A DNA stretch of 64,000 bases from Myroides sp. N17-2 (lineage in GTDB: Bacteria > Bacteroidota > Bacteroidia > Flavobacteriales > Flavobacteriaceae). Positions 41,430 to 50,922 of the stretch are shown piece by piece; the first letter of the stretch is position 1; every line of letters starts with the position of its first letter. Both the position numbers and the translations under genes were made by a program. Under the pieces are notes generated by a model. The model was given only the letters and a program-made list of their open reading frames with translations, searched no databases and was not told where the DNA came from. Location of the stretch: NCBI RefSeq assembly GCF_002286775.1, contig NZ_NSGJ01000027.1, positions 1-64,000 of the forward strand. The letters are read 5' to 3'.

Positions 41430-41921
41430 ATGGGAAGTATTATTGATATGATTAAAGGATTATTCGTTGCATCAAATGAGGAAGTAACTAGAACTAAGGA
41501 AACAATGAAGTCATTTCTTAAGCAGATTCTTAATCGAGATTCAATAGATGAGTATATGATTATTTACGGTAAAGCTATAGAACAGACATCATATGTAGTG
41601 GCAAGTCGTACTACATATTATAATTATATGATAGCGTTTAATAAGAATACAGGGGATATTATTATCACTGATATTGATTCTAAGTTAACAGGATATGGTA
41701 CTTCAATTATCATAACAAATGACAATCTGAAACAAGCTAAGTTAAAATCATTTGGAGTAGTTTATAAATTTGAGTTTAAAGACAAAACTAGTATAGAGTT
41801 CCAAGTACCAGAGATAAACTCTAAGATAGCTGATCTAACAGGTGGTTATGAATTAGCTATCTCACAGAAAGAAGAAGCTAAGGTATTCAAGCAATTCTTT
41901 AAAAATAGGTTCAATTGTTAG
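41430..41921 (+). CDS. Hypothetical protein
   Basis: 163 aa, starting 12 bases after the previous stop. There is no signal peptide. A short helical N-terminus (about 1-40) is followed by a beta-rich domain (YNYMIAFNKNTGDIIITDID, then FGVVYKFEFKDKTSIEFQVP), which could be a PH-like or similar small beta barrel. No family recognised. It is tightly spaced with its neighbours (the lipoprotein at 41930 starts 8 bases after its stop), so it is likely part of one transcript. Confidence 0.6.
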   Translation: MGSIIDMIKGLFVASNEEVTRTKETMKSFLKQILNRDSIDEYMIIYGKAIEQTSYVVASRTTYYNYMIAFNKNTGDIIITDIDSKLTGYGTSIIITNDNLKQAKLKSFGVVYKFEFKDKTSIEFQVPEINSKIADLTGGYELAISQKEEAKVFKQFFKNRFNC

Positions 41922-41929
41922 ACTAGAGA

Positions 41930-42403
41930 ATGAAGAAGTGGATATTAGGTTTTTTAGTAATGATGAGCTTGTACTCGTGTCAGGATAATTTAGGGGATTA
42001 TAAGACGGTGATTTATGCTTATAATAGAATAGAGTTTTGGAGATTAGATAATACGATAAAGGTTGATAATCTAAATGTCCAATTACAGGTTGTACAAGAT
42101 TATGAGAGAACTTTATCTAATGCGATTGAAGAGATTAAGACAGTGAAGCCTGATCGTAAATCATCTGAATTTACTAAATCAGCATTAGAGTTATGTGAGT
42201 TTACTAAGGACGAATATATTCCTATGAGGGTGGAGTGGATTAATATGTATATGAGTAAACGGACTAATAGTTATACTCCTGCTGAACGACAATTGTCAGA
42301 GAAGTTAGAGAAGATGGATAAAAAGTACGAGCAGTTAAAAGCAGAGGCAGATAGACAGTATAATGCATTTGTAGCAGAGATTAACATCAAGGTGTTAGAT
42401 TAA
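41930..42403 (+). CDS. Small helical lipoprotein, paralogue 1
   Basis: 157 aa. Signal peptide with lipobox YSC (Cys17). The mature protein is predicted helical. It aligns along its length with the 158-aa lipoprotein at 42470: both have IK-x-x-KP, then a Phe/Ser/Leu/Glu block, then E-x-x-P (ALELCEFTKDEYIPMRVEW against TLEVYKVVAEEQVPVLKEF). Both resemble the helical surface proteins annotated LIC11966 family in Bacteroidota, though I recall that family only loosely. The pair probably arose by tandem duplication. Confidence 0.65.
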   Translation: MKKWILGFLVMMSLYSCQDNLGDYKTVIYAYNRIEFWRLDNTIKVDNLNVQLQVVQDYERTLSNAIEEIKTVKPDRKSSEFTKSALELCEFTKDEYIPMRVEWINMYMSKRTNSYTPAERQLSEKLEKMDKKYEQLKAEADRQYNAFVAEINIKVLD

Positions 42404-42469
42404 AGTTGAGGAACAACGTTGTTCTGATAAGTAAGTAATTTGTTTTGAAAAATTAAATAAAAATTAGAT

Positions 42470-42946
42470 ATGAAAAAAATGATTTTAGGTGCTGTAATAG
42501 CATTAACAATGTTCTCTTGTGGGGGAAATATGGATATGAACCAACAGATAGTAGGTGTTTATAATAAGTATGTAGTGGAGTCTGAAAAGTTGGTAGACAA
42601 TGTAGATAAAGGTACTTTAGAGGAAAGAGAAAAAACACTAGCTAAGTTAGCATCATTAGTGGATAGCTGTACTACTGTGGTTAAAGAGATCAAACCCACT
42701 AAAGAGGCTGAGGCATTTCACACTAGTACTTTAGAAGTGTATAAAGTAGTAGCTGAAGAACAAGTACCTGTTTTGAAAGAGTTTATTGCAATAGATGAGA
42801 AGGATGAATCAAATGCTAATATAGATAAGTATAATAAGGCAATTGATAAAGTAAATACAGTAGGAGAAAAAGTAAGTAAACTAGAGGAGAAAGTATTAAA
42901 AGTACAAGAAGATTTTGCAAAAGCAATCGGAGCTAAACTATACTAG
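42470..42946 (+). CDS. Small helical lipoprotein, paralogue 2
   Basis: 158 aa. Signal peptide with lipobox FSC (Cys17). Long helices are predicted, with a Lys/Glu-rich coiled-coil-like C-terminus (KVSKLEEKVLKVQEDF). It is a diverged tandem copy of the upstream lipoprotein, 66 bases away, sharing length, the IKPTKEAEAF-type core and helical layout. The role is unknown; envelope location is inferred. A clear terminator follows. Confidence 0.7.
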   Translation: MKKMILGAVIALTMFSCGGNMDMNQQIVGVYNKYVVESEKLVDNVDKGTLEEREKTLAKLASLVDSCTTVVKEIKPTKEAEAFHTSTLEVYKVVAEEQVPVLKEFIAIDEKDESNANIDKYNKAIDKVNTVGEKVSKLEEKVLKVQEDFAKAIGAKLY

Positions 42947-42970
42947 TTTATCACTCTTTAATTATATAAT

Positions 42971-43003
42971 AAAGGCGATTCTAATCAGTTTAGAATCGCC
43001 TTT
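42971..43003. terminator. Bidirectional terminator, lipoprotein / HxlR genes
   Basis: 13-base stem AAAGGCGATTCTA / TAGAATCGCCTTT with a 7-base loop between convergent genes. Confidence 0.85.
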
Positions 43004-43017
43004 GTTATTTTATATAA

Positions 43018-43377
43018 CTATTTAGATTGATACCACTGTTCTAGGTCTTCGAGTATAGGCAGTAGTCGCTTGCCTTTATCAGTGAGCATATACTCTACGC
43101 GAGGGGGAACTTCTGCGTATACTTCTCTGTGTAGTAACCCATCATTCTCAAGCTCACGGAGTACAGTAGTCAGTGTTCCTTGCGCGATATTATCTAGCTC
43201 TTTCTTTAGTATTCCAAATCTCTTAGGACATTGAGACGCTATTGTTTTGATGATAGAGGTCTTCCATTTGCCTGTGATGACTTTAAGAGCAGACTGCACT
43301 TGACAGTTGTTTTCAAAATATTCTATCTTTTTTTCTGCTGTACTCAGTTCATTGTCAGCATTAGTACTGTTTTTCAT
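43018..43377 (-). CDS. HxlR-family transcriptional regulator
   Basis: 119 aa from the ATG at 43377. The longer frame to 43620 runs into the divergent transporter and is rejected. It is a winged-helix DNA-binding protein of the HxlR type: CQVQSALKVITGKWKTSIIK, RFGILKKELDNIAQGTLTTV, LRELENDGLLHREVYAEVPP, then RVEYMLTDKGKRL. The conserved N-terminal Cys (C23) can sense thiol-reactive compounds in some relatives. Divergent from an MFS exporter, which is the usual target of such a regulator. Confidence 0.92.
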   Translation of the reverse strand: MKNSTNADNELSTAEKKIEYFENNCQVQSALKVITGKWKTSIIKTIASQCPKRFGILKKELDNIAQGTLTTVLRELENDGLLHREVYAEVPPRVEYMLTDKGKRLLPILEDLEQWYQSK

Positions 43378-43399
43378 ACTTAGTCTGTATTTTACACCT

Positions 43400-43432
43400 A
43401 CTTGACTGCAAGTGATATATAAAGCAATTTTG
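43400..43432 (+). promoter_or_regulatory. Promoter and operator of the MFS gene
   Basis: TTG at 43402-43404, 20 bases, CAATTTTG at 43425-43432 (7 of 8 with the -7 consensus, n excluded). The -33 lies inside a dyad ACTTG-ACTG-CAAGT (43400-43413), a reasonable HxlR operator. Confidence 0.5.
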
Positions 43433-43465
43433 TACTGGTAAATATAAAAAACAACAGACAACATA

Positions 43466-44845
43466 ATGCAAAATATATCTATAAATAAGAAGAAGTTCAC
43501 CCTACTGCTAATCTCGATGTCAGTGTTCTTATCTGTACTCGATTTGTTTATTGTCAATGTTGCCATACCTAAGATTAGGGAGTCTATGGAGGCGAGTGTG
43601 GCAGAAGTGCAGTTTATCATTGTGTATTATGTGATAGGGTATGGGGCATTTTTGATTACTTCAAGTAAGGTGGGGATGAAGTATGGGCATAAGCGAGTAT
43701 TCGTGTTATCGATGTTTAGTTTTGCGATATTCTCTCTGCTGTGTGGGATAGCACCTAATATCGCCTATCTGAATGCCTTTAGATTGTTTCAGGGAATTAG
43801 TGGTGCGTTTATGATACCGCAGGGAGTGGTACTATTGTCTTATGTGTTTACAGAGGAGCACGAGAGACGTAAGGCGTACTCTATCTATGGAGCTATAGCA
43901 GGGATATCTTCGGTATTGGGACAAATATTAGGAGGATTACTCCCGGATTTAAACATCAGTTTTGGAGCGTGGAGACTGATATTTTTGATTAATGTACCGA
44001 TTGCTTTAGTGGTAGGGATTATTTCGATATACGCATTGGTAGAGATAGAACGCAAGAAGGACTTGAAGATACAGCCTTTGGCTCAGTTCGCATTAGTGGG
44101 TTTATTAGTAGCCTTAATGTATAGTCTGATAACGGGGGCAGAACACGGTTGGTCGAGTAGTTTATTGGTCTTGTTAGTTGTCGCTATTATAGGGGGAATG
44201 TTATTTGTGTGGATGCAGTGGAGAGGGTATAAAAGGAAAGTAAGTACACTACTTGACTTTAAACCCTTTAGATATGTAGCTTTCAGCGTTGCTTTAATTG
44301 CCTTGGTATTTTACTCTTTAGTTCAAGATTCCTATTTCTTTATCTACGCAAATCACTTCCAATTAAAACTAAATTACACTGCTACAGAGACAGGACTCTT
44401 ATTTGCCTTTCAGGGTATAGGGTATGTATTGGCTTCTTTTTTATCCTTAAAGTTTCTGGCTAAGTATCAAGAGAAGTTTCTACTTTTCGGGTTAGGGCTG
44501 ATGGTTGTTGGGTTGGGGATGCACTATTGGTTATTACGTGGAGATCAAGTACAGTTTTATCAAGTAGGGGTATTGCTGTTTGAGTATGGAGTAGGATGTG
44601 GTATTATACTGCCATCGATGTTTACATATGCGATGAGCCAGTTGCCGACTGAGATCACTTCTACTGCATCTGGATTATACCTTACTGTACAGCAACTGAG
44701 CATTGCACTTGGGGTAAGTATAGTCGGTCAATCTTATTTTGGCAGTGTAGACGGACATTTTAATTCGACTGTTTTGATGATTGTATTATTAGTATTGACA
44801 GCTTTAGTTTTTGTTATTAGCTATAAAAGGCGACTTAGTGTGTAA
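43466..44845 (+). CDS. MFS exporter, DHA2/EmrB-QacA-like
   Basis: 459 aa of mostly hydrophobic sequence with 12-14 predicted helices. Motif A variant SSKVGMKYGHKRVF lies after helix 2. DLFIVNVAIPKIRESM in helix 1 is the D1 motif of drug:H+ antiporters of the DHA2 group. The loop WMQWRGYKRKVSTLLDFKPF separates the halves. It probably pumps a toxic or hydrophobic compound out across the inner membrane. Divergent from and probably repressed by the HxlR gene. Confidence 0.88.
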   Translation: MQNISINKKKFTLLLISMSVFLSVLDLFIVNVAIPKIRESMEASVAEVQFIIVYYVIGYGAFLITSSKVGMKYGHKRVFVLSMFSFAIFSLLCGIAPNIAYLNAFRLFQGISGAFMIPQGVVLLSYVFTEEHERRKAYSIYGAIAGISSVLGQILGGLLPDLNISFGAWRLIFLINVPIALVVGIISIYALVEIERKKDLKIQPLAQFALVGLLVALMYSLITGAEHGWSSSLLVLLVVAIIGGMLFVWMQWRGYKRKVSTLLDFKPFRYVAFSVALIALVFYSLVQDSYFFIYANHFQLKLNYTATETGLLFAFQGIGYVLASFLSLKFLAKYQEKFLLFGLGLMVVGLGMHYWLLRGDQVQFYQVGVLLFEYGVGCGIILPSMFTYAMSQLPTEITSTASGLYLTVQQLSIALGVSIVGQSYFGSVDGHFNSTVLMIVLLVLTALVFVISYKRRLSV

Positions 44846-44868
44846 GTCGCCAGTGTAGTTAATGGTTG

Positions 44869-45480
44869 TTATCCTCTGTATTCAAATAACTGTTTGATAG
44901 TATTACCTATTTCTTCACCTAATTGTTTACTAACTAAATAAAGGGCTCCGTCTATTCCTGCAGTGATACCAGCCGTGGTTAATACTTTTTCTTGGTCTAT
45001 GTATCGCACTCCTGAGATTACTTTTGCTTTTGGAGTAGCTTGAGTGAATGCCTCAATTGCCATAAAGTGTGTTGTTACTTCTAAATGGTCAAATACTGCA
45101 GTGTTGCTTAACAATAAACTCCCTGTACATACAGTGAATAACATTGCACCTTGTTGATGTTGTGCTACTATCCAATTAGTATATGTGTTTTGGAAGTTTT
45201 GATCCTGTAGATAGTTCATCACGATATCAGGATTAGCTCCTGGTAGTACGATTATATCAGGAGTAGGACAATCGTCAAAGCTGTATTGAGGCAAGATATG
45301 AGTCGTATTACTCTCTGTTTTTACCACTTCCTTAGTAGCAGATACTAGGTAGTGATTATACGCATTCGGGTGAAGTACATTAGCTTTAACGAATACATCT
45401 AATGGACCATTAAGGTCAAGAACTTCTACTTGGTCAAAGATGACAAAGGCTACATTTAGGGGTTGATTTGTTTGTTTCAT
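44869..45480 (-). CDS. DJ-1/PfpI-family protein
   Basis: 203 aa, one DJ-1/PfpI domain, cytoplasmic. Features are VAFVIFDQVEVLDLNGPLDV at the start, the strand ending in IIVLPGANPD, and the nucleophile elbow LFTVCTGSLLL with the reactive Cys. This subgroup includes isonitrile hydratase-like enzymes and others of unknown activity. It shares its fold and opening (VLDLNGPLDVF against LLDFAGPSDVF) with the N-terminal half of the regulator at 45572, which lies upstream on the same strand, 91 bases away. Confidence 0.85.
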   Translation of the reverse strand: MKQTNQPLNVAFVIFDQVEVLDLNGPLDVFVKANVLHPNAYNHYLVSATKEVVKTESNTTHILPQYSFDDCPTPDIIVLPGANPDIVMNYLQDQNFQNTYTNWIVAQHQQGAMLFTVCTGSLLLSNTAVFDHLEVTTHFMAIEAFTQATPKAKVISGVRYIDQEKVLTTAGITAGIDGALYLVSKQLGEEIGNTIKQLFEYRG

Positions 45481-45571
45481 TGTTTTATTATTTTGGGTTT
45501 ATGCTATAGTATGGCTGTCGAAATAGTCTTCGATAGTGGTTATTTACGGGTTATATGATGTTGTTTATAGA

Positions 45572-46576
45572 CTACTTGTTGATATCAGTAGATTGAAAAG
45601 CTGTTCTATAGTGCATAGGAGTGACCTTGACTAACTTAGTAAAGGCTTTTCGAAATACATTATCTGTGGTATAACCTACCAGATGAGCTATCTCCATAAC
45701 GGGGATATCTGAGGATTCTAATAGTCGTTTAGCGTTCTCTATTCTCACACAGTCGTTAAAAGCACCTGGTGTCATACCCGATTCTTTCTTGAATACTCGT
45801 GAGAAGTTTCGCTCACTCATATTGACTAACTCTGCAAGTTCTATTATAGTAACAGACTGCTGTGCTAGACGCTCAGTGATATACAGTTTTACCTTCTTGA
45901 CTAGAGGTGTAAGTTCTATATCAGCAGGAATGAGAGAGCTGTATAACTCTTGTGTATGTTGTCTTTTGAGATTAACGACCAAGTAGCGTGATACATCAGA
46001 AGCTAACGTGTGTCCACTATCTTCTTCTATAATGGCAAGTGCTAAGTCTATGCCTGAAGTTATCCCTCCTGAAGTATAGATATTCTCATCTTTAATATAA
46101 AAATGATCATAAGCTAATCGTACTGATGGGTATGTATCTTTAAAAGTTTGTGCAAATTGCCAGTGGGTAGTTGCCTTTTTATTGTTTAGTAACCCTGTCT
46201 TTCCCAATAAGAATGCCCCTATACAGATAGAACCTATACGCTGTAGTGATGGATAGATTCCCCTAATCCAGTGTAGTACTGCGGTGTCGTATTCATTGGT
46301 TAAGTCAGCTTTAGAGCCTGCTATTAGTAGTGTGTCTAAGGGGATCTCTCTGTCATAGATGGTATAGTCACAGAGTACAGATATACCTGAGCTAGTGGCT
46401 ACAGTCTTTGCTGTTGTACCAGATATTAAATGTAGTTGATACGTTATAGCAGTCTTTGCAGATGAGAATGTAATTAATTGATTTGCTGTGTTAAATACAT
46501 CACTCGGCCCTGCAAAGTCTAATAATTGCGTTTGGGGTAATAATAGAAAGCCGATGTGATGTATAGAGGTAGTCAT
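45572..46576 (-). CDS. GlxA-type regulator: DJ-1/PfpI domain plus AraC helix-turn-helix
   Basis: 334 aa from the ATG at 46576. The longer frame to 46657 is rejected because a -7 box (46601-46608) lies within it. Residues about 1-185 form a DJ-1/PfpI domain (FLLLPQTQLLDFAGPSDVFN, GSICIGAFLLGKTGLLNNKK). Residues about 225-325 form an AraC-type DNA-binding domain (ELAELVNMSERNFSRVFKKE, AHLVGYTTDNVFRKAFTKLV). It probably regulates the downstream PfpI gene and perhaps the MFS gene; the inducer is unknown. Confidence 0.9.
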   Translation of the reverse strand: MTTSIHHIGFLLLPQTQLLDFAGPSDVFNTANQLITFSSAKTAITYQLHLISGTTAKTVATSSGISVLCDYTIYDREIPLDTLLIAGSKADLTNEYDTAVLHWIRGIYPSLQRIGSICIGAFLLGKTGLLNNKKATTHWQFAQTFKDTYPSVRLAYDHFYIKDENIYTSGGITSGIDLALAIIEEDSGHTLASDVSRYLVVNLKRQHTQELYSSLIPADIELTPLVKKVKLYITERLAQQSVTIIELAELVNMSERNFSRVFKKESGMTPGAFNDCVRIENAKRLLESSDIPVMEIAHLVGYTTDNVFRKAFTKLVKVTPMHYRTAFQSTDINK

Positions 46577-46600
46577 TTTGTTTCCTTGTTTGTTGTAGTA

Positions 46601-46608
46601 CAAAGATA
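46601..46608 (-). promoter_or_regulatory. -7 box that fixes the GlxA-type start
   Basis: CAAAGATA on the plus strand reads TATCTTTG on the minus strand, so transcription should begin near 46594, just before the ATG at 46576. No -33 match at proper spacing. Confidence 0.45.
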
Positions 46609-46790
46609 TAACGCATTGTTGTGTCTTTAATGACATATAAAGTGCTTTTTCTGCCAATGTTTAGAATAGGAAGTAATGTGTTGTGTCTTATTTATTTAGA
46701 TTGATTAATTGGATTATGAAGTTTTTTGTCAGTTAAAGCGTTGTTTGACTGTTTGTTATAGTTAACTATTTAAAATACTTCTAAATAATA

Positions 46791-46821
46791 TTGTTTAGAA
46801 TGGTTTTAGATTATACATTTG
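46791..46821 (+). promoter_or_regulatory. Promoter of uptake operon 1
   Basis: TTG at 46791-46793, 20 bases, TACATTTG at 46814-46821. The leader is about 16 bases. No obvious regulator site is visible. Confidence 0.7.
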
Positions 46822-46843
46822 CCCCATTAAACATAATCTCGTT

Positions 46844-49675
46844 GTGATGCTAAAACACTTTACTATTATCACACAACCAACCCAACTAACTATTATTATC
46901 TTATCGTTATTCATTCACTGCTTTAGCTATGCACAGAAGACTTCTTCTTCTATATCTATCAAAGTAGAGAATGAGTATGGACAGGCTATACCTACTGCTG
47001 TGGTAACACTAAAGAGTGATAGGGATGCCGTCTTAGAGCTAACTAATGATGCTGGGGTGGCTACCTTCAGGGTTACTCCTGATAACTATCTACTAGAGGT
47101 ACAACATATCAGTTATACACTTTATACACAGAAGATAAATACACTAACGCAAAGTACATTCACTATTAGAATGAAGGCGGAGACTAATCAGTTAGAGGAA
47201 GTCATCATCTCAGCTAAGGAGGGAACTGGGCTAACGAGTAGTTCTGTGATTAATAGAAGAGCGATGCAACATCTACAGCCTTCTAGCTTCGCTGACTTGA
47301 TGGAGTTAGTTCCAGGAGGTCGTTCTAAAGATCCGTACCTAAGTGGTGTAAATAAGATACAACTAAGAGAAGTAGGTCATCCTGGACTGAGTAGCTCAGG
47401 AGTAGGAAGTCGTCAATATGACACTTCTTCTCTAGGAACGCTATTCGTAGTAGATGGAGCGCAACTGAACTCTGGTGCTAACTTACAATATACTTATAAC
47501 TATATCGATAATGTAGGAACTGGTCTTAACAAGAGCATTAATGTTAGTTCTGGTGTAGATATGCGTACAATCTCAACTGACCAAATAGAAAAAGTGGAAA
47601 TCATCAGAGGAATACCGTCCGTAGAGTACGGTAACCTGACTTCGGGTGTAGTCAAAATCACTAAGAAGAGTGGGTATTCTAAATGGAATGCGCGCTTTAA
47701 GGCTGATGGATATAGTAAGTTATTTGCTGTAAATAAAGGTTTTGAGTCTAAGGACAGTAGCTTTAAGGTAAATGTAGGGTTAGATTATCTAAATGCTAAG
47801 CCTGAACCTCGTAATGACCTGGAGAGTTATAAGCGTATAACAGGAGCTCTTCGCTTGAGTAAAGATAAGAATCTTGACAATGGAGGATTGTTCTCTTGGG
47901 TGTCTAATCTAAGTTATACAGCGTCTATAGATGATGCAAAGTCAGATCCAGACATAGATTTGACAGGTGTGAATAAGTATAAGGTAGATAATCAGTTCTA
48001 CAGCCTGAGTAATATATTTACGTATGAGAGTCGCAATGAGTCTTTCTTTAGAAGTATAGAATTACAGACGACCTTTAATCAGCGCTTCGATAAGATTAGC
48101 CAGACGAAGTTCGTACAGCTAGAAGGAGCTACAGCTCTGCCTATCTCTACTGTAGGTGGTGAATACGACGGATTCTTTCCGTCTGCAAACTACATAGGGG
48201 AGAGTACTGTAGACGGTAAGCCGTTAGATATATTTGCGAAGTTAATCAGTTCGTTTCACTATAAAGTGGCTACTGTATCTACAGATATAAAAGCGGGTAT
48301 CGACTGGCAATACAGTAAGAATAACGGTAACGGACAAGTCTATGATATCTATAAACCATTAGATCCTAAGTCTAGTTATAGAAACAGAGCGTATAAAGAT
48401 ATACCTGCTTATGTGACTACAGCTTTATTTGCAGAGCATATATCATCTACGAAGTTTGGACAACACGGGCTGACATTAACTTTAGGGCTTAGAGGGTCTG
48501 TGATGCAAAACGTGTCAAATGAGTTCACGATGAACGGTAAGATGTATATCGATCCACGTGTGAATCTACAGTGGAGTTTGCCTTCGTTTACAGTAGCGGA
48601 TAAAGAAGCAAGAGTTGATTTGACATTAGGATGGGGACAGCAGAGGTTATTCCCTGACTTAAACTTGCTTTATCCTGAGCCTTATTATAAAGATATCCAA
48701 CAACTAAATTACTTCCATAGCAACCCTGAGTATCGCATAGTGAACTATAAAACAACTGTTTTTGATGCACAGAATAAAGCGTTGACACCTGCCTTAAACA
48801 ATAAGTTAGAAGCAAGGTTAGATTTGAATTGGGGCTTTCATCAGCTGACTTTAACAGTTTTTAAAGAGAAGATGAGTAATGGGTTTAGGACAATGAATGA
48901 CTTCGGGCTATATAACTATAAACGATATGATACTTCGGGTATAAAGCACGATGAGGTAACAAGTGTGCCGGATAGAGAGGACTTGCCTTATCAGGAGTAT
49001 AACGAGAACTTCTTATATAATGTATCTCGCAACGGGAGTAGAACGGATAAGGAAGGGATAGAGTTTCAATATAGTTCAAATAGAATACCTGTGATAAATA
49101 CACGTATTACGGTTAATGGAGCGTGGTTTAGAACGATGTATGATAATAGTATGCCTTCATATAAACGAGGGAAGTCTGATGCCAACGTGAACGGTAAACC
49201 TTATCCTTATTTAGGACTGTATGATACGATGGAACCAAAGAGCAAATATGAGGAGCTGAATAGCAACCTAATGTTAGATACATATATCCCTAAGTTAGAT
49301 TTGCAGTTCTCTACTTCGTTTCAGTTTAACTGGTATTACTTGAGAAAAAACGAACCGCTAAACGGTATGCCTAGTCATTATGTAGACTTAGATGGTCAAC
49401 TGCTTCCTTATGATGCAGAGCAGGCTAAGGGTACGTTATTAGAACAACTAGTCATTCCTCAGAATGGAAACGCTAGTAAAGCAACTAGAAAACCGATGCT
49501 TATGGATGTCAACTTAAAACTGTCAAAAAGCTTTAGAAACAAACAAATCACAGTATCTATGTTCGCTAATAAACTATTTACTTATTATGCGCCTTATGTC
49601 GTTAATGGGACTAAGGTAAACAGAAAGGGACTACAAGATCCTTACTTTGGAATGGAAATAAATTTTAATCTATAA
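46844..49675 (+). CDS. TonB-dependent receptor, operon 1
   Basis: 943 aa. Signal peptide to about residue 31 (CFSYAQ), then a carboxypeptidase-regulatory-like domain (about 36-115: SISIKVENEYGQAIPTAVVT). Next are the plug (LEEVIISAKEGTGLTSSSVI, then MELVPGGRSKDP, LFVVDGAQLNSG and EKVEIIRGIPSVEYGNLTSG), and a barrel ending in FGMEINFNL. The FADLMELVPGG segment is shared almost unchanged with the receptor at 53891. It imports an unknown ligand, using energy from TonB. It is first of four genes whose order is repeated downstream. Unlike SusC, it has no SusD partner. Confidence 0.92.
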   Translation: MMLKHFTIITQPTQLTIIILSLFIHCFSYAQKTSSSISIKVENEYGQAIPTAVVTLKSDRDAVLELTNDAGVATFRVTPDNYLLEVQHISYTLYTQKINTLTQSTFTIRMKAETNQLEEVIISAKEGTGLTSSSVINRRAMQHLQPSSFADLMELVPGGRSKDPYLSGVNKIQLREVGHPGLSSSGVGSRQYDTSSLGTLFVVDGAQLNSGANLQYTYNYIDNVGTGLNKSINVSSGVDMRTISTDQIEKVEIIRGIPSVEYGNLTSGVVKITKKSGYSKWNARFKADGYSKLFAVNKGFESKDSSFKVNVGLDYLNAKPEPRNDLESYKRITGALRLSKDKNLDNGGLFSWVSNLSYTASIDDAKSDPDIDLTGVNKYKVDNQFYSLSNIFTYESRNESFFRSIELQTTFNQRFDKISQTKFVQLEGATALPISTVGGEYDGFFPSANYIGESTVDGKPLDIFAKLISSFHYKVATVSTDIKAGIDWQYSKNNGNGQVYDIYKPLDPKSSYRNRAYKDIPAYVTTALFAEHISSTKFGQHGLTLTLGLRGSVMQNVSNEFTMNGKMYIDPRVNLQWSLPSFTVADKEARVDLTLGWGQQRLFPDLNLLYPEPYYKDIQQLNYFHSNPEYRIVNYKTTVFDAQNKALTPALNNKLEARLDLNWGFHQLTLTVFKEKMSNGFRTMNDFGLYNYKRYDTSGIKHDEVTSVPDREDLPYQEYNENFLYNVSRNGSRTDKEGIEFQYSSNRIPVINTRITVNGAWFRTMYDNSMPSYKRGKSDANVNGKPYPYLGLYDTMEPKSKYEELNSNLMLDTYIPKLDLQFSTSFQFNWYYLRKNEPLNGMPSHYVDLDGQLLPYDAEQAKGTLLEQLVIPQNGNASKATRKPMLMDVNLKLSKSFRNKQITVSMFANKLFTYYAPYVVNGTKVNRKGLQDPYFGMEINFNL

Positions 49676-49688
49676 ATACTATATAAAA

Positions 49689-50909
49689 ATGATAAAACGA
49701 ATACTACAATCACTGTGTTTACTGCTAGTGGTACTTGGATTTAACGCTTGTTCATCTGATGATAATAACAATCTAAATGGCGATGAGCAGACCTTCGTGA
49801 CCTTCTGGATTAACGATCCTCAAGATACTAAAATAGAAGAGATAAAGGAAATGACTATTAAGTTAGTAGAGCTAAACGCTAATACAAAGACGGAGTTAGT
49901 GTATCAAGGAGACAGAAAGATACAAAAAGCACTACCTACTGGTACATACGATATCAGTGTAGAAGGAGTGATCACACATAAAGTGAATGGTGTATTAGAA
50001 GAGAGTAAAGTGAGTAACTTTATTAAGGGTGTAGTCATATCAGGTAGAGAGATGACGAAGACTATTGACTTAGTATTTAAAGGAGCAAGTACAGGATTTG
50101 TAATCGAAGAGATATTCTTCGCAGGAACTAAAACACCTGAAGGATATCAGTATACAAGTGATCAGTACTTCAAAATAACTAATAATTCTGATGAGGTATT
50201 ATATCTAGATGGGATGCTGTTCATACAGTCTAAGTTTATGACAAATGACAAACAGGATTATAAACCGAACATTATGGCAGAGGCTTTCTCAGCTGGTGTG
50301 GTATTACAGTTCCCTGGTAAAGGAAAAGAGCACGCTGTAGAACCTGGTAAGTCAGTAATCTTCGCTGAGAATGCGATAAACCACAAGGAGTTTAACAGTA
50401 ATTCTATTGATTTGACTAAGGCAGACTTTCAGAATTATAGAGAAGATGTACACGATGTAGTAGGTCTTAACGCTGCTAAGATGGTGAATATCTATGATGA
50501 GTTAGTGATTAACATACAAGGGAACTATGCGTATGCATTAGTAAAATTACCTGAAGGGATGACTACTGCTAAGTTAGTAGTGGATAATCTATACGATTAT
50601 GAGTACGATATGATCTTCGGAGGTGAGTCTTATCCGAATGCTGATTCTGCGATAAAAATACCTAACTCGTGGATAGTAGATGCTGTTAACTTAGGGGTAG
50701 CAGAAGAATACCAATGGATGGTAACTTCACCTTCAGTAGATATGGGATATACTTCTATCACACAGCATAAAGGGGATGAAGGACGTTATGGTAAGGGTGT
50801 GAGAAGACGTGTACTAGGTAAAAATAGCACAGGTAACAATATCTTAAAAGATACCAATAACTCGACAGTTGACTTCGAAGCAGGAGTAAGACCGTCATTA
50901 TTTAAATAA
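49689..50909 (+). CDS. DUF4876 lipoprotein, operon 1
   Basis: 406 aa. Lipobox FNAC (Cys21), then a DDNNN linker. A beta-rich N-terminal part (residues about 30-135) ends in a TIDLVFKG strand. The larger C-terminal part has FVIEEIFFAGTKTPEG, QYFKITNNSDEVLYLDGMLF, AVEPGKSVIFAENAINH, KIPNSWIVDAVN and a final GKGVRRRVLGKNSTGNNILK with DTNNSTVDF. This resembles a lamin-tail-like domain. It is probably on the cell surface beside the receptor. It starts 13 bases after the receptor stop. Confidence 0.85.
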   Translation: MIKRILQSLCLLLVVLGFNACSSDDNNNLNGDEQTFVTFWINDPQDTKIEEIKEMTIKLVELNANTKTELVYQGDRKIQKALPTGTYDISVEGVITHKVNGVLEESKVSNFIKGVVISGREMTKTIDLVFKGASTGFVIEEIFFAGTKTPEGYQYTSDQYFKITNNSDEVLYLDGMLFIQSKFMTNDKQDYKPNIMAEAFSAGVVLQFPGKGKEHAVEPGKSVIFAENAINHKEFNSNSIDLTKADFQNYREDVHDVVGLNAAKMVNIYDELVINIQGNYAYALVKLPEGMTTAKLVVDNLYDYEYDMIFGGESYPNADSAIKIPNSWIVDAVNLGVAEEYQWMVTSPSVDMGYTSITQHKGDEGRYGKGVRRRVLGKNSTGNNILKDTNNSTVDFEAGVRPSLFK

Positions 50910-50922
50910 TAATTAGTGTAGT

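Noticed and set aside
43018..43620. 200-residue version of the HxlR regulator
   Set aside because: The extra 81 residues are antisense to the MFS gene and its promoter; family members begin near 43377.
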